Assembly: GCA_023422005.1 (NCBI GenBank)
Contig: JAEZSC010000007.1
Location: forward strand, 1-16,764
Direction of reading: 5' to 3'
Length of the DNA: 16,764 nucleotides
DNA from: Bacillota bacterium
Lineage (GTDB): Bacteria; Bacillota; Clostridia; Christensenellales; UMGS416
Shown: one piece after another, positions 5,591-14,961 of the stretch
How positions within the stretch are numbered: position 1 is the first letter of the stretch
Layout of the letters: the number at the start of each line of letters is the position of its first letter
Notes under the pieces: generated by a model
What the model was told of the DNA's origin: nothing
Database searches by the model: none
The model's input: only the letters and a program-made list of their open reading frames with translations
Made by a program: the position numbers and the translations under genes

Positions 5591-8500
5591 CTATTCGACA
5601 CTCTTAAGCGAGCTCACCATATCGATCTTCTTGAAACTCCTGAGCATCCCCAGGTTCACGATGGCCGCGAAGGCCGCCGTGAGGCCCGCGGAGTACAGGT
5701 AGCTGGGCAGCAGCACGTCGCGGCCAAACATGATGAAGTCCACCTCCACCGTGAGGATCACATAGCGCTGCAGCAGCACGCCCAACCCCAAGCCCAGCAA
5801 AATGCCCAGCACCGTCAGCACGATGTTCTCCCGGTACAGATAGGCCGCCAGCTCCCCGTCGTAGAAGCCCAGCACCTTGATGGTGGCCAGCTCCCGGCGG
5901 CGCTCCTCCAGGTTGATCGTGTTCAAGCTGAAGAGCACAACGAACAGCAGCAGCGCCGCCGACACGATGAGCACCATGACCACATACCGCAGGGCGTTGA
6001 TGACCTTGTCGATGGCCTCTCGGGATGTCGAGGTGAAGTTGACTGCGCTGACAGCCTTCTGGTCCAGCAGCCGCCGGGCCATCTCGTCGGCGCCGCCGGG
6101 CTGCAGATGGCACAGCAGCTCGTTGACCTCGGGTTCACTGCCATAGAGCAAGCGATACAAAGCCGGCGAGAGATAAACGGTGTGGTTCAGGTAATTCTCC
6201 GTTATGCCGGACACCCGCACCTGCATCTGCCGGTCACCGTCGTGCAGCGTCAGCGGGTCTCCTTCTTTGAGCTTGAGCAATTGGGAAAGCTTCTCTGTGA
6301 CCACAGCGCCGTCGTCGCCCAACGTCAGCGGTTTTTGGCCAACGCGTTGGCGCAGGTGGATCACGCGGGCAAAGCCCTCATCCAAAGGCACAGCCCGCAC
6401 CACGGTCTTGGTGACGCCGTTGGCGCTTACGTCCATCACATCCCGCTGCAGCGCCGCGCTTTCAACCACCAGGCCTTCGGCGTGTACGGCGTCCAGCGCG
6501 GCCTGCAGATCGGCGCTCTGGGCGTCGCCCTTCAGCGTAACCTGCATGTCGTACACCGAGATCTCCTCGAATTGCTTGGCGCCGATGGCCAGTATGGCAT
6601 CGCGCAGGCCGAAGCCCGTAAACATCAGCGCCGTGCAGAAGCCCACGCCCAGCACCGTCATGACCAGGCGCTTCTTGTACCGGAACAGGTTGCGCATGCT
6701 GACCTTCTGGGAAAAGTTCAGGCGCTTCCACAAGGGCGTGAGCCGCTCCAGCGCGATGCGCCGGCCGCCGTGGGGAGCCTGGGGGCGGATGAGCTCCGCC
6801 GGGGAGCTGTGCAAGGAGCGCAGGCACACGAGGAACGCCGGCGCCGCCGTCGTGAGCACCGCCGTGGCCAGCGACAGCATGGCGGTGGACGGATAATAGC
6901 CGATGTGGAGATTCGGGATGGCATACAGATAGCTGTAGGCATTGAAGATGACCCGAGGGAATAGGTTGATGCCGGCCAGCAGCCCGCCCACGCCGCCCAG
7001 CAGCGAGGCGGACACCGCATACAGCAGATAGCGCCGCGCGATGGCAAAGTTGCTGTACCCCAGCGCCTTATAAGTGCCAATGACGCCGCGGTCGCTTTCC
7101 ACCAGACGGGTCATGGATGTCATCGTGACCAGCACGACGACCAGGAAGAAGATCAACGGGATCACCGAACCGATGGCGTCCATGCGCTCGGCATCCTGAC
7201 GCAGGCTCACGAAGCCGGGGTTGGCATCTTCATCCAGCACATACCATACGGGCTTCTTGAGCTGTGCCAGCTTCTTCTCTGCGTCGGCCAGATCCCGCTC
7301 GCCGTCGGCAATCTTGCGCTGCGCGTCCGGCAGCTCTTCGTTGTATTCCCGCAGGCCGTCGGCATACTCGGTCTCGCCGTCCTGAAGCTTTTGCAGGGCA
7401 TCGTCCAGCTTCTTGCGGCCATCCACCTTGGCCTGGGCCAGCTTCTCACGGTTGTCTTGCAGCTCTTTCTTGGCGGCGTTGAGCTTGGCCTTGGAGGAGG
7501 ACAGCTTTCGGGCCGCGGCGGCAAACTCGGTTTCGGCCTGGGCGCGGCCCTGGGCCAGTGCCTCGCTCTGGGCCTGCAGCTGGGCCGCGGCCTCGTCCAG
7601 CTGCGCCTTGGTCTGGGCCAATTGCGCGGCAAAGGCCTGCGCGGCCCCTTGGGCTGCGGCCACGGCCACAGGGTCCGTGGGGTTGGCCGCATAGGCGCTC
7701 AATGCAGCGGATAGCTCTGGGGCAGCGCTCTGCAGCGCCTGGGCAATGGCGGCCACGGTGGCCACAGCCTCCGGCGCGGGCCCCGCCGCCAGCGCGGCGT
7801 TCAGGCTGTCGCTGGTAGCTTTGCCCTGCTCATAGGCTGCCTGCCCCGCCTGCCACTGGGCCTGGGCCGCGTCCAGCTGCGCCTGGGCCCCGGCCAGCTG
7901 CCTGTCGCTGGCGGCCTTGGCCTGCTTGTATTGGCGCATGCCGGCGTTGTACTGGCTGAGGCCCTTGTCATATGCTTTCTGGCCGTCGTCCAGCTGGCTC
8001 TGGGCATCGGCGATCTCATCCTCGAATTCCTTCTGCCCGTCGCGGTAATCCTTCCAGCCCTGGTCCAGATCAGCCCGGGCATCCTCCAACTCCCGGCGGG
8101 CATCGTCCAGCTTCTGCTTGCCGTCCTCCAGCTCCCGCCTGGCGTCGTCCAACTCGGCCTGCGCCTCCCGGCGGATGTCGCCCAGCCGCAGGTCCGCCCG
8201 CTCTTCGCCGGCGGCTTCCAGCGCGTCCTTGGCCGGCTGCAGCGCGTCCAGATAGGCGTCGGCAAAGCGCGACAGCCCCGGCACGCCTTCCACTGCCAGA
8301 GCCACTTCGGTATAAACCTCCATGGTGAAATCCTGCTCGGGAATGTAGAGATAGCCGCCCACGCGGCCGCTGCCCACGGCACTGGAGCCGCGGTCATGGG
8401 AGATGTACAGCGGGCTACGGGCCGCGCCGACGATCACATAGCTATCCCGGCTCACGGTGTCGCTCAAAGCATCGTCGGTGCCGCTGGCCAAGTGGATCGT

Positions 8501-8956
8501 GTCGCCTATCTTGAGCCCCATGGCGTCCAGCAGCAGCGGGTCGGCCAGGCATTCGCCGCCGGAGCCGGGCAGGCGGCCCTGGATGAGCTCCGGGCGGTTG
8601 AGCCGGTCGTCGCCGGCCAGCGAGTGCAGGCGGATGGTCCAGCTGTCCTCGGCCGCCAGAGCCAGCACATCGGCGGAATAGCCGACCTCCATACGGGCGA
8701 TGCCCGGCGTGGAGCGGATGGCGTCCAGGTCGTTCCCATCAAAACCCATGGTGGAGACGACCCGCAAATCCATGAAATCCTGGCCGGCCAGGTAGCTCTC
8801 GGCGGTGGCGCGCATGTCCGGCCCCGTGGCCCGCAGGCCCGCGAAGAAGGCCACGCCCAGCGCCGTAATCAGCAGGATGGCCATATACCGGTTGAGCGTG
8901 AACCGGATCTGCCGCAGGTTGTCCTTGAGCTGCGCGCTTCTCATGGGGTTCACCAT
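5591..8956 (-). CDS. FtsX-like ABC transporter permease with long coiled-coil insertion
   Basis: This 1121-residue membrane subunit of a type VII (MacB/FtsX-like) ABC system has one N-terminal membrane segment (about 24-43). A folded extracytoplasmic region runs to about 235. A charged, Ala/Gln/Asp-rich coiled coil of about 325 residues (240-566) has repeats of the form LDDxxxELxDG. Two FtsX blocks follow: segments near 595-616, 645-664 and 690-712, and after a further segment at about 763-784, a second set near 990-1012, 1043-1066 and 1085-1105. TYKALGYS (628-635) and TIKVLGFYDGELA (1025-1037) are the paired cytoplasmic coupling-helix motifs. The start is the ATG at 8956, which overlaps the ATPase stop codon by seven bases and has GGAG eight bases upstream, so the two are translationally coupled. 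Members of this class drive mechanical work or export with no transport path through the membrane. The substrate is unknown. Confidence 0.93.
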   Translation of the reverse strand: MVNPMRSAQLKDNLRQIRFTLNRYMAILLITALGVAFFAGLRATGPDMRATAESYLAGQDFMDLRVVSTMGFDGNDLDAIRSTPGIARMEVGYSADVLALAAEDSWTIRLHSLAGDDRLNRPELIQGRLPGSGGECLADPLLLDAMGLKIGDTIHLASGTDDALSDTVSRDSYVIVGAARSPLYISHDRGSSAVGSGRVGGYLYIPEQDFTMEVYTEVALAVEGVPGLSRFADAYLDALQPAKDALEAAGEERADLRLGDIRREAQAELDDARRELEDGKQKLDDARRELEDARADLDQGWKDYRDGQKEFEDEIADAQSQLDDGQKAYDKGLSQYNAGMRQYKQAKAASDRQLAGAQAQLDAAQAQWQAGQAAYEQGKATSDSLNAALAAGPAPEAVATVAAIAQALQSAAPELSAALSAYAANPTDPVAVAAAQGAAQAFAAQLAQTKAQLDEAAAQLQAQSEALAQGRAQAETEFAAAARKLSSSKAKLNAAKKELQDNREKLAQAKVDGRKKLDDALQKLQDGETEYADGLREYNEELPDAQRKIADGERDLADAEKKLAQLKKPVWYVLDEDANPGFVSLRQDAERMDAIGSVIPLIFFLVVVLVTMTSMTRLVESDRGVIGTYKALGYSNFAIARRYLLYAVSASLLGGVGGLLAGINLFPRVIFNAYSYLYAIPNLHIGYYPSTAMLSLATAVLTTAAPAFLVCLRSLHSSPAELIRPQAPHGGRRIALERLTPLWKRLNFSQKVSMRNLFRYKKRLVMTVLGVGFCTALMFTGFGLRDAILAIGAKQFEEISVYDMQVTLKGDAQSADLQAALDAVHAEGLVVESAALQRDVMDVSANGVTKTVVRAVPLDEGFARVIHLRQRVGQKPLTLGDDGAVVTEKLSQLLKLKEGDPLTLHDGDRQMQVRVSGITENYLNHTVYLSPALYRLLYGSEPEVNELLCHLQPGGADEMARRLLDQKAVSAVNFTSTSREAIDKVINALRYVVMVLIVSAALLLFVVLFSLNTINLEERRRELATIKVLGFYDGELAAYLYRENIVLTVLGILLGLGLGVLLQRYVILTVEVDFIMFGRDVLLPSYLYSAGLTAAFAAIVNLGMLRSFKKIDMVSSLKSVE

Positions 8957-9657
8957 TCGATGTTCTCCACAGGCACGATGACTTCATTGCGGGCCACGTG
9001 GTCCGCGCGGCCGTTGCGGATATGAACAATTCTGTCTGCCATCGGCGATACAGCCTGATTATGGGTGATGACGACGACGGTCATGCCCCGACTGCGGCAT
9101 GTGTCCTGCAGCAGGGCCAGCACGACCTTGCCGGTGGCGTAGTCCAGCGCGCCGGTGGGCTCGTCGCACAGCATGAGCTTGGGGTTCTTGGCCAGCGCAC
9201 GGGCAATGGCCACCCGCTGCTGTTCGCCGCCGGAGAGCTGCGCCGGGAAATGGTCCATGCGGTCCTTAAGGCCCACTTCCTCCAGCACCTGCGCGGCGTC
9301 CAGCGGGTCCGCGCAGATCTGCGAAGCAAGCTCCACGTTCTCCAGCGCCGTCAGGTTGGGTATCAGGTTGTAGAACTGAAACACGAAGCCGATGTCCCGG
9401 CGGCGGTAGGCGGTCAGCTGCCGCGGTGTATAGGTGTCCACACGGGCACCGTCCACAAGGATGCGCCCGCCGTCGCAGCGGTCCATGCCGCCCAATATGT
9501 TGAGCACCGTGGTCTTGCCCGCGCCGCTGGGGCCGGTCACCACTGCCAACTCGCCCTTATCGATGTCAAACGTCACGCCGTCGGCGGCCTTTACGACGAC
9601 CTCGCCGGTGTGATAGTGCTTGGTTACTCCCTGCAAAGAAATGAAGCTGTCGGCCAT
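8950..9657 (-). CDS. ABC transporter ATP-binding protein, MacB/LolD type
   Basis: This 235-residue ATPase powers the permease encoded immediately downstream. Motifs: Walker A GPSGAGKTT (42-50), Q-loop Gln94 in FVFQFYNLIP, signature LSGGEQQRVAIARAL (141-155), Walker B LMLCDEPTGALD (161-172) and switch His199 in VITHNQ. FQFYNLIPNLTALENVELA is characteristic of the LolD/MacB group. The start is the ATG at 9657 with AGGGAGAG just upstream. An in-frame ATG at 9723 lies upstream of the promoter boxes at 9690-9719 and cannot be used by that transcript. The ORF ends within the first codons of the permease gene. A divergently transcribed TetR regulator lies upstream and is the likely controller. Confidence 0.96.
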   Translation of the reverse strand: MADSFISLQGVTKHYHTGEVVVKAADGVTFDIDKGELAVVTGPSGAGKTTVLNILGGMDRCDGGRILVDGARVDTYTPRQLTAYRRRDIGFVFQFYNLIPNLTALENVELASQICADPLDAAQVLEEVGLKDRMDHFPAQLSGGEQQRVAIARALAKNPKLMLCDEPTGALDYATGKVVLALLQDTCRSRGMTVVVITHNQAVSPMADRIVHIRNGRADHVARNEVIVPVENIEW

Positions 9658-9689
9658 TCTCTCTCCCTGATCGATGATCTGTTCACAAT

Positions 9690-9719
9690 TATTTAGGGTC
9701 TGCTGAATCGTTCTGTCAA
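9690..9719 (-). promoter_or_regulatory. Promoter of the ABC exporter operon
   Basis: On the minus strand TTGACA (9714-9719) is followed by an 18-base spacer and TAAATA (9690-9695). Transcription would start near 9683, giving a leader of about 26 bases that contains the ribosome site of the ATPase gene. Confidence 0.6.
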
Positions 9720-9959
9720 TCAAGAGTCCCTATAGTTTTCCTCGACTTCTCATAACAACTATTTAAGACTTGTACAAGGATTCCTCTCATTCTGCTGGCA
9801 ACCCTTGCTCTGGCTGATACCATAACCTGCCGCAGACCCTTCAAAATCCTCATCCACCCCTCAATAAAGCCCCTGATATTAAGCACTACTAGTTTGAGGG
9901 GTAGATTCGCATTTTGATAAAGCACGCTGACAAGTCAGCAAGCCTTATTTAACATTCTG
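9720..9959. other. AT-rich gene-free block upstream of the ABC operon
   Basis: These 240 bases are markedly AT-richer than the flanking genes. A 69-codon open frame on the minus strand (9716-9925, GTG start) has no ribosome site and no recognisable product. It overlaps the ABC promoter, so I do not call it a gene. The block could be the remnant of an inserted element or simply a long regulatory region; I see no transposase motif or target duplication. It contains the palindrome at 9926-9939. Confidence 0.5.
9926..9939. promoter_or_regulatory. Candidate TetR operator palindrome
   Basis: GCTGACAAGTCAGC is a perfect 6-bp inverted repeat around AA. It lies 20 bases upstream of the tetR -35 box, in the gap between tetR and the divergent ABC operon. 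Symmetry, size and position fit a TetR-family operator. It is about 200 bases from the ABC promoter, so direct steric repression of that promoter from this site alone is less obvious. Confidence 0.45.
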
Positions 9960-9988
9960 TTGATTTATCATCACCTGTTCATTATAAT
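9960..9988 (+). promoter_or_regulatory. Promoter of the tetR gene
   Basis: TTGATT (9960-9965), a 17-base spacer and a perfect TATAAT (9983-9988). The transcript would start near 9995 and have a leader of about 100 bases before the ATG at 10098. ATTATAAT is self-complementary, so a weak divergent start on the minus strand is also conceivable. Confidence 0.6.
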
Positions 9989-10097
9989 GAGCTCAACACA
10001 AAATGCAACCGACAAAAGCGACTCCAGGTGTGCCTTTGGCGACACCGCTTTCCGGTTTGTTCAGCAATTTAAGAAGTCTTTAGGAAAAGAGGGCGGC

Positions 10098-10670
10098 ATG
10101 AAAAACGACCGGGTTGACCGGCGGGTAAGGCGCACCAAAGCGCAGCTGGTGTCGGCGCTGACGACGCTTCTGGCGCAAAAGGAGCTCAAGGACATCTCGG
10201 TCATCGAGCTTACGCGGTTGGCCGATGTCAACCGCGGCACGTTTTATCTGCACTACCGCGACACCTATGATCTCTTCGCCCAACTGGAGGGCGAGCTGCT
10301 GGACAGCTTTCTTTCCATCATCGACCGCTACCGGGGCCAGGCGCCGGTCTCCTGGCGCAGCGTCATGCAGGAGCTGTTCACCTACATCGAGGGCAATGCA
10401 CCGGCCTTACAGGCGGTGCTGGGGGCCAAGGAATCCACGTTTCTGAGCCGCACCATCGAGCTAGTGAAGCCCACCAGCGAGGCTGAGTGGCGTAAGGTCT
10501 TCGGCGGCGGCAATGCCCAGAGCTATGAGTATTGCTATGCCTTCATGACCAGCGGCTGCGTAGCGCTGGTGGGCGGCTGGTTGCGCGGCGGCCGGCGCGA
10601 ATCCGCTCAGCAGATGGCAGCCCTGGCCGAGCGGCTGATGTCGGCGTGCACGAGAGAGGTTTCGCCATAG
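10098..10670 (+). CDS. TetR/AcrR-family transcriptional regulator
   Basis: This 190-residue DNA-binding repressor has an N-terminal helix-turn-helix in the TetR pattern: TKAQLVSALTTLL, then ISVIELTRLADVNRGTFYLHY (about 33-53), followed by RDTYDLF. The all-helical C-terminal domain, ending in GGWLRGGRRESAQQMAALAERLM, resembles the TetR_C group found in DhaS-like regulators and would bind a ligand and dimerise. The start is the ATG at 10098 with AGAGGGCGG upstream. A longer in-frame start at 9960 overlaps the promoter and has no ribosome site. It is divergent from the MacB/FtsX-type exporter and probably represses it and itself. The ligand is unknown. Confidence 0.92.
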   Translation: MKNDRVDRRVRRTKAQLVSALTTLLAQKELKDISVIELTRLADVNRGTFYLHYRDTYDLFAQLEGELLDSFLSIIDRYRGQAPVSWRSVMQELFTYIEGNAPALQAVLGAKESTFLSRTIELVKPTSEAEWRKVFGGGNAQSYEYCYAFMTSGCVALVGGWLRGGRRESAQQMAALAERLMSACTREVSP

Positions 10671-10702
10671 GCCCTCTCCCAGCCCCCATACCATCTCCTA
10701 TG

Positions 10703-10759
10703 CAGGGCAAGGGCTCTGCCCTTGCCGAACCCAGCGGCAAGGGCAGAGCCCTTGCCCTG
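10703..10759. repeat. 24-bp nested perfect inverted repeat
   Basis: The arms at 10703-10726 and 10736-10759 are perfect 24-base inverted complements around the 9-base loop GAACCCAGC. Each arm is itself a hairpin: GGCAAGGGC, a three-base loop, then GCCCTTGCC. The sequence can therefore fold as one long stem or as two short ones. Eight A residues follow on the plus strand (10761-10768), so it is not a plus-strand terminator, and on the minus strand the U-run precedes the stem. It is probably a mobile or REP-like palindrome. Confidence 0.8.
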
Positions 10760-10875
10760 TAAAAAAAATCAGGATGGCCGTATGCAATATGGCCCTACGT
10801 ATGCGGCATGGAACAGGAGCCAAGCCGAATCCCACGGTCCATATCATCCGCAACAACGGTACACCAGGCTCAACG

Positions 10876-11310
10876 CTAGGCCGCAATCGCCTCTTCGTCC
10901 TTATAGAAGCATGTAATGATTGTATATCCCAACAGAACTTCTGCAGCGGCCGGAACATAGCGGTTCGACAACACAGTAAAAACAATTTGAGGCAGTGTGA
11001 CCTGGATACTCGTCCAGAGAAGCAGCGAGCATACCACCAAAACGGCACAAGGGATACCGACAATCAAAAGCTTATGGATATCGATTCTCCATTCACCCTT
11101 CCTGGCAAACTGTCGCAGAACAGAGTCGCTTCCGCCCAACAGCCCTAAAGCGAAATATACCACTGGAATCCACAGGACATACGGCATGCTGCTGTATGTC
11201 CTGCTGATCTGCGCGTCCAGCCATTCCAAAAGCCTGTGGCCCTCAGTCACCGCAACAGCCAATACCACCAGGTACACGATATAGCCAACTGTTTTTCTGG
11301 CGCTTCTCAT
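10876..11310 (-). CDS. Small four-segment membrane protein of unknown function
   Basis: This 144-residue protein starts with MRSARKTVGYIVYLVVLAVAV and has four probable membrane segments at about 7-24, 43-60, 80-99 and 118-136. Short loops separate them, with the larger polar loop (SDSVLRQFARKGEWRIDIHK) between segments two and three. I do not recognise the family. The start is the ATG at 11310 with GAGGGG about seven bases upstream. Its base composition is AT-richer than the P-type ATPase gene on the same strand. A candidate promoter lies in the 91-bp gap, so it may be expressed independently. No clear terminator follows; a U-run (10761-10768, minus strand) lies about 107 bases past the stop without an adjacent strong stem. 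Confidence 0.7.
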   Translation of the reverse strand: MRSARKTVGYIVYLVVLAVAVTEGHRLLEWLDAQISRTYSSMPYVLWIPVVYFALGLLGGSDSVLRQFARKGEWRIDIHKLLIVGIPCAVLVVCSLLLWTSIQVTLPQIVFTVLSNRYVPAAAEVLLGYTIITCFYKDEEAIAA

Positions 11311-11345
11311 GATTGGCCCCTCGTTTCACTAGAGACATCAGCCAG

Positions 11346-11374
11346 ATTATATATCTCCGTCGCCAGAAAGGCAA
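11346..11374 (-). promoter_or_regulatory. Probable promoter of the small membrane-protein gene
   Basis: On the minus strand TTGCCT (11369-11374), a 17-base spacer and a perfect TATAAT (11346-11351) lie in the short gap after the P-type ATPase gene. The -35 box is weak, but spacing and the -10 box are good. Confidence 0.5.
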
Positions 11375-11401
11375 TTCAAATGATCGCTTTCGGACTTGAT
11401 T

Positions 11402-13897
<2,496 letters not shown>

Positions 13898-14053
13898 GGT
13901 CTTCCTCCATCCTGCGGTTTCCGGGGTACAAAAAACCCGCGGCACCGCATGCTATGCGGTCCCGCGGGTAATACCCGCTGCTGGCCACAGGCCAGCCCAG
14001 CCCCACGCGCCGCCGGGAAGCCCAGGGGCGGCGCATCGCCTGATCCGAATTAT
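13898..14053 (-). promoter_or_regulatory. Structured leader RNA of the P-type ATPase gene (attenuator candidate)
   Basis: From an inferred start near 14053 the minus-strand transcript can form four elements in order. The first is a GCGCCGCC/GGCGGCGC stem (14007-14034) with an inner GGG/CCC pair. The second is a GCTGGCC/GGCCAGC hairpin with a three-base loop (13980-13996). The third is a GCGGGT/ACCCGC hairpin (13964-13978). The fourth is the terminator at 13930-13969. The third hairpin uses the same ACCCGC bases (13964-13969) that begin the terminator's 5' arm, so the two are mutually exclusive. That is the architecture of an attenuator or riboswitch. I compared it by eye with T-box, yybP-ykoY, NiCo, fluoride, ZTP and guanidine consensus features and found no match. 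Confidence 0.6.
13930..13969 (-). terminator. Rho-independent terminator inside the ATPase leader
   Basis: The minus-strand stem has 8 bp (13935-13942 with 13962-13969), one G-G mismatch, 7 bp (13944-13950 with 13954-13960) and a three-base AGC loop, followed by six U residues (13930-13935). It sits about 33 bases before the ATPase start codon and downstream of the strong promoter at 14060-14088, so it would stop leader transcripts unless disrupted. Confidence 0.88.
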
Positions 14054-14059
14054 GATAAC

Positions 14060-14088
14060 ATTCTATGCGAATAGCATTGGTTTGTCAA
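14060..14088 (-). promoter_or_regulatory. Strong sigma-A promoter of the P-type ATPase leader
   Basis: The minus strand has TTGACA (14083-14088), a 17-base spacer and TAGAAT (14060-14065, five of six). It lies between the stop codon of the MBL gene and the leader terminator. A near-consensus promoter feeding a terminator resembles the leuS T-box arrangement at the other end of the window. Confidence 0.82.
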
Positions 14089-14133
14089 CCGGTTTAGAAT
14101 ACCCTAACATTCCCTCCAATGCGTCTGGAGATC

Positions 14134-14907
14134 TCAGCGCACTTTCTTCGGGTCATAATGGATGTAGCCGCCGTTCTCCAGCATATGCCGCTTGGCCTTC
14201 ATTTCATACCACTGCCAGTCGCAGTCTCCAGCAGTGTCTCCGTTGAGGATTTCCCCGATGCCCTTCTTCATCGTATCGATGAACGAGGCCGGTGTGGGGC
14301 TGGCTTCCCGCACGTGGCCTCCGTACATACCATCGAAGGCCGGGCGCAGAGTATCCAGCGCGTTCAGGCTCGCGAGGTAGACAGAAAGCGGGGTGGAATG
14401 GTCCAGATGCATCCAAATACCATCGTTGATGGCATCGCCGGTGTAAAGCAGTCGCGCCATCCGGTCCAGGAGCGCAATGCTTCCCGGTGTGTGCCCGGGG
14501 ATGGCGACGACTTCCAGCGTCACGCCGCCCAAATCGATTGCCGTGCCCGGCTCAAGAAAGCGAATCTCGCATTCCTCCCCCGTGGGTACGGGAGCTCCGC
14601 TTTCCCGCAGCGCCTGCTGCACAAAGCCCAGGTGCTCGCGGTAGATAGAGCAATCCCCCTGATGCATCCATGCCTCGGGGAAGAAGTGGTTACAGCCGAT
14701 GTGGTCGAGGTGGCCATGGGTGTTCACCACCATGACCGGAAGCGAAGTCAGGCTGCGCGTGAGCTCCGCCAGGTCCTCCGCGCCGTTCAGCGTATCGATG
14801 AGCACGGCCCGCTCCTGCCCGCGTATGAGGTAGGCGGTGGAATGACCGTCGTCATCGATGAGGGTGGTATACACGTTGACAGGGTGGAGCCTCGTGCGGG
14901 TGTTCAT
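14134..14907 (-). CDS. Metallo-beta-lactamase-fold hydrolase
   Basis: This 257-residue cytoplasmic hydrolase has a complete binuclear metal site: THGHLDHIG supplies His64, His66, Asp68 and His69, IPGHTPGS supplies His139, YTGDAI supplies Asp158, and MYGGHVREAS supplies His198. The set is that of the glyoxalase II/lactonase/RNase Z superfamily. Nothing visible fixes the substrate, and I see no beta-CASP or lactonase-specific insert. The start is the ATG at 14907, with AGGAGGG ideally spaced. The gene begins 54 bp after the esterase stop codon on the same strand with no promoter evident in between, so the two are probably co-transcribed and may act in one pathway. The downstream P-type ATPase has its own promoter. 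Confidence 0.92.
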   Translation of the reverse strand: MNTRTRLHPVNVYTTLIDDDGHSTAYLIRGQERAVLIDTLNGAEDLAELTRSLTSLPVMVVNTHGHLDHIGCNHFFPEAWMHQGDCSIYREHLGFVQQALRESGAPVPTGEECEIRFLEPGTAIDLGGVTLEVVAIPGHTPGSIALLDRMARLLYTGDAINDGIWMHLDHSTPLSVYLASLNALDTLRPAFDGMYGGHVREASPTPASFIDTMKKGIGEILNGDTAGDCDWQWYEMKAKRHMLENGGYIHYDPKKVR

Positions 14908-14961
14908 GGCTTTCCCTCCTCATGTATGGGTTCGCTTCATAATGGATGGCTCAGCGTTTCT

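Noticed and set aside
5546..9025. Long plus-strand frames (5546-6964 and 7931-9025) opposite the ABC genes
   Set aside because: Low-complexity, His/Gln/Gly-rich translations with no recognisable motifs. The minus strand encodes clear FtsX and ABC ATPase proteins.
9716..9925. 69-codon minus-strand frame upstream of the ABC operon
   Set aside because: GTG start without a ribosome site, no recognisable family, and overlap with the promoter boxes of the ABC operon.
10703..10768. Intrinsic terminator for tetR
   Set aside because: The stem is followed by U then A8 on the plus strand, not by a U-run.
13930..13969. Reading this hairpin as the terminator of the MBL gene
   Set aside because: A strong promoter lies between the MBL stop codon and the hairpin, so the hairpin falls inside the leader of the ATPase transcript. 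Read-through from MBL could still end here as a side effect.
13935..13980. A second T-box, this time before the P-type ATPase
   Set aside because: The sequence GGGTATTACCCGCGGG recalls the T-box core GGGTGGTACCGCG but lacks the UGG bulge and a stem I with specifier; the gene is not an amino-acid gene.
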